This document shows positions 51,499 through 59,400 of a DNA stretch of 64,000 nucleotides, piece by piece (the stretch's first letter is position 1; each line of letters begins with the position of its first letter). Origin of the DNA: Strigamia acuminata (Eukaryota; Arthropoda; Chilopoda; Geophilomorpha; Linotaeniidae); contig OX442315.1 of assembly GCA_949358305.1 (NCBI GenBank), forward strand, positions 34,622,427 to 34,686,426, written 5' to 3'. A program made the position numbers and the translations under genes. Below the pieces are notes generated by a model that had not been told where the DNA came from, did not search any database, and saw only the letters and a list, made by a program, of their open reading frames with translations.

Positions 51499-51972
51499 CC
51501 GTTTGGATAGGATTGGAAATCTACTCTCAAATAGTAGACGATAACAACTATATGTATTGGCGTTGGGCTGGTGCAGGATACAATGTAACTTCCAACAATT
51601 GGTGTGATCACAAGACTCAGCAGAAAGAAGGATTATGTGGTTACATCAACCTTGATACCATGTGTTGGATGGCAGAAAGATGCATACAAAATAATATAAT
51701 GAGTTTTGTTTGTGAAGACAAACGTGCCACTACCATACCTCCTACCACTACAAAAAATCCTACCATTGCCAAAACTCCTAAAATTCCCATAGCTCAACGC
51801 CCGAACTCTAGCATAAAGACAGATGATGGTATTTCCTATTATTTCTATGACAATACAGTCAGTCAATCAGAAGCAAATGAAATATGTCGACAAAATGGGC
51901 ACAACCTTGTTACTATTGATGATGTGGAAACATGTGCTCTTCTTATCGCAGAAATTAAAAGAAAAAACAGAA
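51499..51972 (+). CDS. Gene C exon 20 (type 2)
   Basis: EIYSQIVDDNNYMYWRWAGAGYNV, NWCDHKTQQKEGLCGYINLDTMCW, SFVCED. Longer linker with TTIPPTTTKNPTIAKTPKIP. Donor A|GTATGT. Its 5' half matches gene B exon 16; its 3' half (DDVETCALLIAEIKRKNR) does not. Confidence 0.9.
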
Positions 51973-52044
51973 GTATGTACACCTAAGTTTAAAATCTGTT
52001 GATTGACAATTTTACATTTAATTTGAATTTCATTCAATTTTTAG

Positions 52045-52473
52045 ATTATTGGATTGGTACAGAAGCTTATACAGTTCAATACGAAAATGGCTATCAGTAT
52101 GTGTATTGGAAGTGGAACAATACTGGTCTCAGTATAGGATATGAAAATTGGTGTCCAAACCAAATGACCACAATAGAACGTCCTTGCTCATTTGTCAATG
52201 TTGCTGAAACAAATGCTTGCTGGATGTTTTCAAACTGTCAAAGAACACAAACTGTTACAGGCTTCATCGGTGAAGACAGAATTAATCATACGCCCGATTA
52301 TGATATTGTAAAGTACAAAGGTCATGAATACTTATTGTATGTTAAAAATCATAAGAAAACTAGTTGGTATGAAGCTAAAGAAATATGTCGAAGTAAGAAC
52401 AAGTATCTTCTTATTCTTGAAAGCAATGAAAAAATTGACTTTTTCAATAGAATACTCCGATCTAAAAAATTGA
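52045..52473 (+). CDS. Gene C exon 21 (type 1, no gene B counterpart)
   Basis: TEAYTVQYENGYQYVYWKWNNTGLSI, NWCPNQMTTIERPCSF, ACWMFSNC, GFIGED. The 3' half has HKKTSWYEAKEIC and ends LRSKKLS with donor A|GTGAGT. The intron behind it is about 650 bp. Confidence 0.9.
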
Positions 52474-53121
52474 GTGAGTAAGCAGCTGTATTCAAAAAGT
52501 CATCTTTTAATTTTATTGACTTATGCTGGGTTCCCACTCAACTGAAACAGAGCAGAAAGCCTAGTTTTCTGCCCAGTTTATTTTTTGCTATGACGTCACT
52601 CCTTAATTAGACGGAAATAAACAGTATTTCTTTTTTTCTGCTGCAGAAAATACAATATGCTAATCAGAACACTTTTTGCCCAATGATATCATCTTGGCAC
52701 AATACAATGGAAAAAAAAAGGATTTAAATGTAACAATGAATTGTTGACAGAAATGGTTGGGTTTTCTATTTTTGTACCACATGAGATTGTGGGATTGTGA
52801 GATGGTGTGCGATTTTCATTGAGGATTTAGATACATTTTGACCGCATTCGTTCGCTCAAATACCGCAAAAATATGCTTCGTTTCCCATCAAAACCAAGGA
52901 CTGCAAATCGGCTGAAAACTGGCTGCATTCGAGCATTATCTATGCTTAGTTCTGACAAAATACTAAAAAAAAATTGCGGATAAAACACATGGGAGAATAT
53001 ATTTACTAATCTATGGTTATTTAGTTTTTTTATACCACAAAATAACTTTTTGAATTCAGCTAGTGATTTTTATTAAGTTTTAATTTTGTTACAATTTAAT
53101 TGTTTGTGATATCTCTTACAG
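52474..53121 (+). other. Gene C intron 21 (648 bp)
   Basis: From about 52530 to 53040 the sequence has no counterpart in sister introns, so it may be an insertion (contains TGACGTCA near 52592 and an inverted AACTGAAACAGAGCAGAAA/TTTCTGCTGCAG pair). No ORF. The final 60 bp are a normal type 2 acceptor region. Confidence 0.5.
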
Positions 53122-53577
53122 CTGTTTGGCTAGGATTAGAAACCTACTCTCAAATAGCAGAGGATAACAACTACATGTATTGGCGCTGGGCTGGAACAGG
53201 AAACAATGTAACTTCCAACAATTGGTGTGATCATAGCACTTTGCCGAAAGAAGGGATGTGTGCTTACATTACACTTGATGCCATGTGTTGGATGGCAGAA
53301 AAGTGCATCCAAAATAACATAATGAGTTTTGTTTGTGAAGATAAAAATGCTACCTCCAAAACTACTACCTTTGTCAAATCTCCAACTACTACCAAATGGC
53401 TTCGCCCAGACACTAGTATTACTACAGATGATGGTATTTCCTATTATTTCTATGAGAACACAGTCAGTCAATCAGAAGCAAATGAAATATGTCGACACAA
53501 TGGGCACAACCTTGTCACTATAAACGATGTACAAACATGTGCTTTTCTTACTGCGGAAATAAAAAATAAAAAGAAAA
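53122..53577 (+). CDS. Gene C exon 22 (type 2, last recognisable exon)
   Basis: ETYSQIAEDNNYMYWRWAGTGNNV, NWCDHSTLPKEGMCAYITLDAMCW, SFVCED. Linker KTTTFVKSPTTTKWLRP. 3' half QTCAFLTAEIKNKKK, donor A|GTAGGT. It begins a CTLD that no later exon completes. If the intron is retained the frame closes at 53618 after about 13 more residues. Confidence 0.85.
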
Positions 53578-53635
53578 GTAGGTATTTGGTAGGACTTGCA
53601 ATGTATAAAACTTGTTAATCCATGTGGTGCAAAAA

Positions 53636-54475
53636 TGTATTGTAATACATTGCAATGTATTATAATGTATTGTAATACATTGCAATGTATTATAATGTAT
53701 TGTAATACATTGCAATGTATTATAATGTATTGTAATACATTGCAATGTATTATAATGTATTGTAATACATTGCAATGTATTATAATGTATTGTAATACAT
53801 TGCAATGTATTATAATGTATTGTAATACATTGCAACGTATTATAATGTATTGTAATACATTGCAACGTATTATAATGTATTGTAATACATTGCAACGTAT
53901 TATAATCTATTGTAATACATTGCAACGTATTATAATGTATTGTAATACATTGCAACGTATTATAATGTATTGTAATACATTGCAACGTATTATAATGTAT
54001 TGTAATACATTGCAACGTATTATAATGTATTGTAATACATTGCAACGTATTATAATGTATTGTAATACATTGCAACGTATTATAATGTATTGTAATACAT
54101 TGCAACGTATTATAATGTATTGTAATACATTGCAACGTATTATAATGTATTGTAATACATTGCAACGTATTATAATGTATTGTAATACATTGCAACGTAT
54201 TATAATGTATTGTAATACATTGCAACGTATTATAATGTATTGTAATACATTGCAACGTATTATAATGTATTGTAATACATTGCAACGTATTATAATGTAT
54301 TGTAATACATTGCAACGTATTATAATGTATTGTAATACATTGCAACGTATTATAATGTATTGTAATACATTGCAACGTATTATAATGTATTGTAATACAT
54401 TGCAACGTATTATAATGTATTGTAATACATTGCAACGTATTATAATGTATTGTAATACATTGCAACGTATGACGG
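53636..54475. repeat. 30-bp palindromic satellite, about 28 copies
   Basis: Unit TGTAATACATTGCAACGTAT plus TATAATGTAT, exactly 30 bp. The first six or so copies read TGCAATGTAT, which makes AATACATTGCAATGTATT a perfect palindrome; from about 53831 on all copies read TGCAACGTAT. One copy has AATCTAT (about 53905). Because 30 is divisible by 3 and no stop occurs, long ORFs open on both strands; these are not genes. Confidence 0.95.
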
Positions 54476-56214
54476 TTTATAAGTGCTATTTATTAATAAC
54501 ACGGCCGAATTTTAAGTGTTTTTTGCGAAACCCGCATTTGTCAATGCTCCGAGTCGCCACTAGATGGCGCGATTATAATTCAGCGGTAAATTCGAATTGC
54601 GAGTTAAGAAAACTGGTAAATAAATATAAGAATATATTTATTTGTATGAAACGACACTTTATTAGGATTAATATAAATATATATTAATAATTATTGTTCA
54701 CACTAAGTGATGGGAATCTCTAGTTCAGCAGAAATGGAGATTTGATAATCCATCGATCAACCGATCGATGTGATTGGTGGATCCATTTCCGGTCCTGGGT
54801 ATCCAGTTCCGGTTGTGGTGTGAATTAGCATATTGCTCCTCCGTATCCACTTCCGGCGATACGGGATTGGAGGGATTCGTGGAACCCATGTTCCAATTGG
54901 TTGATTGGATTAATCTCTAATCCAGTCAGGTTATATAAACCCAAACAACCGGCCATCCGGCAGCTCTGTTTGATTATTTTCTGTTTGGTATTGTTACTTA
55001 AGAAATATGATTCGTTGTTCACGTAAAAAAACCTTTTGGTTCTTTGTTGATTTATTCGCAAAGAACCGTTGCATGATTCTACAGAATCATGCCACCGCCG
55101 GCAATTGAAGTCGAAGTGCTGGGATCATTATGTTGCATAAATGTTACAGTTTACGGTTGCGACGCCGAAGGAGAACCCGCCGTTGTGCAATTCAGTATCC
55201 TCCGGACAGGACCAAGTTGTCTTTTTCGGTATGAACGTATTCCGTTACCACGAGTAGCATCGGTATTGTTGAGAATCGGTTCCTTCACCTGATGGTGCCA
55301 AAGCAGTCTGTTTTACAGTAACCACGAGTAGCACCAAGTGTTTGGCAAGCTGATTCTCATGGTATTCGATGCCAAAGCAGTCGGTCTATTATTAGTACCG
55401 CGAGAGATAAAACTGCTGTGCGGAGCCGCGAGCTATCGACCCCTGTGTACGTGGTACCGTCAACCACTCGATGGACGACCGTGCTGCGACGCCGGGGACG
55501 CTTGATACCGTTCTGCATGGCAAGGCGTATATTCTAATCGATGGCAATTGTGTGTTGCGACGGGAAGCTTAATCTTCATTTTATTTATAACAGCAAAACT
55601 TAAACTCGACAACCAGTTGGACCAAAATCAAGTCAGAAGACTTAATCTCATATTGAACTCAATATAACCGATAAGTTGACGACAACTTATTCCCGAAATA
55701 TCTAAATAAGAATTCACAACGATATGAATTAAATATAATTCATAAGTGGAATATTGATAAGTAAATGAATACATTTACTTACACCAATATCCTCCCAAAG
55801 TTGTGGCGGTGCAGACAAAGTCAACCGCAATGCTCAGATCATTCGATTTATCGACGTGCGATAGTTTACACAGCGAACCAAGGAAACCAGCGAAGCCGTA
55901 TCGGACTCCAGGACACAGCCATCCGGCTTAAGATGACATCTATAATCAGGTCGAGCGATGGGGAAACCGCTCCCATATTCCAGACCCGTAGTGATATTAT
56001 TCTAGGGCCAGTTGGCCAATTCTTTGTATAGTTTAATAGCTGATTTAACTTGCCAAATGTCGGCATTAGTCCTATGTATAATTTAGCCTTGATATTATTG
56101 TTTACCAACAATAAACTGTCTTGTATTTATCTCGTATTGTATTCACTGTTTATTTATTGCGATCTCTTCCCGGTACCATTGTTAAATGGGAGTTGTGGTC
56201 GTCACCGTCACACG
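54476..56214 (+). repeat. Region containing the 5' LTR of a large Gypsy-like element
   Basis: The tRNA-Gln primer site at 56215 implies that the 5' LTR ends at about 56212 (CCGTCACA). TATATAAA at 54933, AATAAA at about 56110 and repeated (A/C/T)TTCCGG boxes (54787-54856) fit LTR transcription signals. The left end cannot be fixed; TGTTCACACTAAGTG at 54694 is a candidate start. The second LTR lies outside the window, so the pair cannot be compared. ORFs here (55089-56235) have no recognisable domain. Confidence 0.55.
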
Positions 56215-56233
56215 TGGAGGTCCCACCGAGATT
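56215..56233 (+). promoter_or_regulatory. Primer-binding site, tRNA-Gln type
   Basis: TGGAGGTCCCACCGAGATT is complementary to the 3' end of animal tRNA-Gln (AATCTCGGTGGGACCT plus CCA). It marks the boundary between the 5' LTR and the leader. Confidence 0.8.
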
Positions 56234-57041
56234 AGGTTGCAATTAATTCGATTGAATTGTAAAAGTGAATTTTTTTGAGATAAATAAGGCTAAAAAATTT
56301 GTAAATAAATTTTACAAATTGCAGTTTTAGAAAGTACATTCTGTTTTCTCGAAGAAAATGAATAATACAATTCTGGACGAAGGAATTGCAACCAGGAATT
56401 CTAAATCTATCACACGATGGTTGAGATAGATTTAATCGAAGTATTTAAAAAACTAAAGCTTCGGAGAATTTGATGGATATAAAACACAGAATAGTTATAT
56501 TTTGATATTTACTTTATTTTTCCGTGAAAAAGTAAAAGTAAGACAAGTTTAAACATGTTTAACGAATCGCAAGACAAAGAAAACTTGCAGAATATGGAAC
56601 TTCAAAGTAAAATCCAGTATTAAGGAGAAGATATAATAATTGGAAACAATTGACAAAGGTTGAAAGTGAATTTATTTTATTTTTATGAAATATATAATTT
56701 TGGGAATATTTACAAATAATCTCTCGAAGGAATTTTATTTTATCGGTAAAGACTAAAAGTCGAAAAGAACGGACTTAGTAGAGAACTGATGACGAAAATG
56801 ATACGTTCGTTATACAATCAGTTGATAACGAACCAGCCAATCAGGAACTAGGTGATCTAAGGATCCCCAGCCCCTTGCTATTAAAGGAGAGCCAGATCAG
56901 ATTGAGATCATTCGCTTCCAGACCAGACCAGCAGACGTGTTTCAGTAACCATCCTGACTGCGCCATCCGATTCTAGTTACGATTCGAAGTTTTCCACCGC
57001 TAAAATAGTAAAAAAGACCGATTCAATTATATTTTTATAAA
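56234..57041 (+). other. Leader of the large Gypsy-like element
   Basis: About 800 bp, A/T-rich, without ORF. The last 170 bp before gag include GACCAGACCAGCAGACG and are richer in C. No splice or packaging signal can be assigned. Confidence 0.55.
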
Positions 57042-59378
57042 ATGGATCCAAACAATCTTCCTAACGAAGAAAAAGTGGCTGAAGAAAAGGCCGTAGAAGA
57101 AATAGTTAGCTTGGATTCAAGTTATGTAAAACTTTGTGACCAAACGGAAATGATTCCCGATGAACTCACACAGTTTTGTACGCATTACGAACTAGATAGA
57201 ACTCAGTTCAAAACCATAATCGAAGCTTCTGAATTTGTGACGAAGCGGGCGTTACGTAACATACGTATTAATCCAACTCCGGAAAAACGAGCAGAACTTT
57301 CGAAGGAGAGTTCGGCGAACCATAATTCTGGAAAGGACCCAATCCCGTCGCCAAGAGATCTGTCTGAAGAAAACCGATCACGATCTAAAACTCCACAACG
57401 TAAGTTGGGGGATCAAGCAAGAATTAAAACTCCGTCGGTTCGTAACCAAGATATTCGAGAATTATTTCGAACATCAAGCAAGGAATCGCTTGATCAGTCC
57501 AGTTTAGGAAATAGAACTCCTCACTCCCGCAACGCCAGTTACCACAATACTCCAAGTATTTCGGAGGTAGGAGGATCCAATTTTTCAACTTTTCAACCTG
57601 AAAATGCTAAAAAGCAACCCAATCCACATATTTATACGGAGAATGGGACGAGACATTTTGCCAAACAAACCCCTAGAGGGCGAGGCAATAAATCCGCCAT
57701 TCGACGGAAATTATCTCCACTACCATCTCCAGTCTTACCTCAAACTCGACAAGAACAATTGAGATTAGACGAAGTGGAAAAGGAACGAATTAGGCTGGAA
57801 GCAATTAATCAAAAACAGATTAACGACGAAAAGATTCGCCAAGATAAACTTGAAGGAGAAGTTGTCAATCAAAACGAAGTTCGTAAGTCGATAGACAAAA
57901 ACGATAAAATTCTAATTAATCAATTACGGGCTCAATGGCGACAGGAACACGATGAAAAGTTCCAAAAGCAACAAGATCAATACAATAAGAAGTGGGCGGA
58001 AGTGAACAGAATTGAAGACAATCAACGCAAGCGGGAGAAAACCTTACAGGAAAGCATCCGGCTAAATCTCGCGGCGTCCACTCGGGCTAGCCATGGTAGT
58101 GAACCCCGAGACCAGACAAATCCGTCACGTGCATCTACCGATGACATTCCAAGCTCACATTTCTCGGCAGAAAGTTCTACAGAAACTAGACTTCCCTCTG
58201 ACGGAACTAATATTTCATTTGACTATATTTTGAAAATGCAACAAAATATGGCCGCCCAATTCCAAAAACAATTGGATAGTCGAATAGATACATTCGTTCA
58301 AACTCAACAAACAACTGGGCCGCAACGATCTAATAATCCAGGACCCAGTAAAGTCTTTTTCAAAGGACAAGACCTTCCAGTTTTCGATGGAAAACAGGAG
58401 GATATAGATAAATTTTTATCAGTAGCTAAAACTGTAGCTATTTCAAAGGGATTAACTCTGGACGAAATGGTTAATCAAGGTATTCCCACCTATTTGTCCG
58501 GATTAGCCCAACAATGGTATGACGAGAATAAAACCAAGTTTACCAACTGGGAAACCTTCGTAGAATTATTTCGTGAAGAATTCGACATGATTCCAACTAC
58601 TCGACTCCGAAATTTACGAAAAGTAATCCAAGGAGACGATGAACCTTTATATGAATTTCTAGTCAGATTCACTAAAGCCCAAGGATCGTATTCCGAAAGA
58701 GGAAATGTTGCCACACTTTTCGACAACCTGAATTGGACGAGTTACAATAGATTAATCGATCGAAATCTGTACAGGAGCGAGTCAGTAGACAAAATCTTTC
58801 AATTCGTACGAACGAATAGAGCACTCTTTGAACCCCAAAGAATCCGTACAGAGAATTCCAAGGAAATTGATAAAGTGGTATCTAACAACCAGAAGTATTC
58901 TAAAGATACCAAAAATATGAGACCTTCGGCTCGATCCACTCAAATGATGGAAATAGAGCCGGAAGAAGAAATAATGGAAGTCAATGAGTTGACAGAGAAT
59001 AATGTATCAATGGATAATTTATTATGTGCCATGTCGGAAAATCAGACAGGGAAATGTTTTCATTGTAAACAACCAGGTCATTTCAAAAGAGAATGTCCTC
59101 TGCTTCCAAAGCGAAAATTTAGCAATAATTTCCCTGGAAATAATAATTCCAATAACAATAGCGCTAATCAGCAGCCGAACGAATTTAAGCGACCACGCCA
59201 AAATTGGGTAACTGCCGAAGCTATTGATCAAAAAATGGAAGAGTTAAAAACTGATATGAATAACAGTATGCAAACAACGATAAGTAAGACAGTGTCGGAT
59301 TTATTTAGTAAATTCTTAGACCCGAAGAACGCTACTACGGCACCAATTACTGAAACCCCACCGGTTCCAAAAAACTAG
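57042..59378 (+). CDS. Gag protein of the large Gypsy-like element
   Basis: 778 residues. A charged Ser/Arg-rich N-terminal part (to about 240) is followed by a Gln/Glu/Arg-rich coiled-coil stretch at about 245-345. A capsid-type domain runs from about 440 to 560 (LPVFDGKQEDIDKFL, LAQQWYD, FVELFREEFD, LYEFLVRFTKAQ). A CCHC knuckle, CFHCKQPGHFKREC, lies at about 672-685, then an Asn-rich tail. The stop TAG at 59376 directly follows the slippery heptamer. Gag would assemble the particle that packages the RNA. No obvious break. Confidence 0.92.
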   Translation: MDPNNLPNEEKVAEEKAVEEIVSLDSSYVKLCDQTEMIPDELTQFCTHYELDRTQFKTIIEASEFVTKRALRNIRINPTPEKRAELSKESSANHNSGKDPIPSPRDLSEENRSRSKTPQRKLGDQARIKTPSVRNQDIRELFRTSSKESLDQSSLGNRTPHSRNASYHNTPSISEVGGSNFSTFQPENAKKQPNPHIYTENGTRHFAKQTPRGRGNKSAIRRKLSPLPSPVLPQTRQEQLRLDEVEKERIRLEAINQKQINDEKIRQDKLEGEVVNQNEVRKSIDKNDKILINQLRAQWRQEHDEKFQKQQDQYNKKWAEVNRIEDNQRKREKTLQESIRLNLAASTRASHGSEPRDQTNPSRASTDDIPSSHFSAESSTETRLPSDGTNISFDYILKMQQNMAAQFQKQLDSRIDTFVQTQQTTGPQRSNNPGPSKVFFKGQDLPVFDGKQEDIDKFLSVAKTVAISKGLTLDEMVNQGIPTYLSGLAQQWYDENKTKFTNWETFVELFREEFDMIPTTRLRNLRKVIQGDDEPLYEFLVRFTKAQGSYSERGNVATLFDNLNWTSYNRLIDRNLYRSESVDKIFQFVRTNRALFEPQRIRTENSKEIDKVVSNNQKYSKDTKNMRPSARSTQMMEIEPEEEIMEVNELTENNVSMDNLLCAMSENQTGKCFHCKQPGHFKRECPLLPKRKFSNNFPGNNNSNNNSANQQPNEFKRPRQNWVTAEAIDQKMEELKTDMNNSMQTTISKTVSDLFSKFLDPKNATTAPITETPPVPKN

Positions 59379-59400
59379 TGGCGGGGGTCCTCGAGCCCCC
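59369..59400 (+). promoter_or_regulatory. -1 ribosomal frameshift signal between gag and pol
   Basis: The heptamer A AAA AAC (59369-59375) is exactly in the gag frame and precedes the gag stop by zero bases. After a 7-nt spacer, GGGGG (59383-59387) can pair with CCCCC (59396-59400) across an 8-nt loop TCCTCGAG. Slip site, spacer and stem have the canonical geometry, and pol is in the -1 frame. Confidence 0.85.

Larger units (their letters stand above)
23622..53577 (+). other. Gene C: 22 or more exon secreted multi-CTLD protein
   Basis: The 22 exons below join to 9,409 coding bases in one open frame: at least 3,136 residues, a signal peptide, 21 complete CTLDs and the first half of a 22nd. 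The exon order is that of gene B with six more exons (13-15 plus one, and 21 plus one). The last two exons expected from genes A and B are absent; a satellite begins 58 bp after exon 22. Introns 2, 8, 14 and 18 carry many insertions, so the locus spans 30 kb. Whether the gene is still complete depends on sequence beyond the window or on an alternative end. Confidence 0.82.

Noticed and set aside
2244-53471. Many minus-strand ORFs of 90-160 codons opposite the lectin exons
   Set aside because: They mirror exon positions exactly, lack domains and follow from the codon content of the sense strand.
53548-54687. Long ORFs of 305 (-) and 363 (+) codons
   Set aside because: They are translations of the 30-bp satellite, whose period is divisible by 3 and lacks stops; no protein character.
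55089-56235. ORFs of 60-90 codons in the 5' LTR region of the large Gypsy-like element
   Set aside because: No recognisable domain and no conservation that can be seen; more likely LTR sequence.
59378-59380. GTG as a start codon for pol
   Set aside because: The slip heptamer and stem give a better-supported -1 fusion from gag, and no ATG lies nearby.
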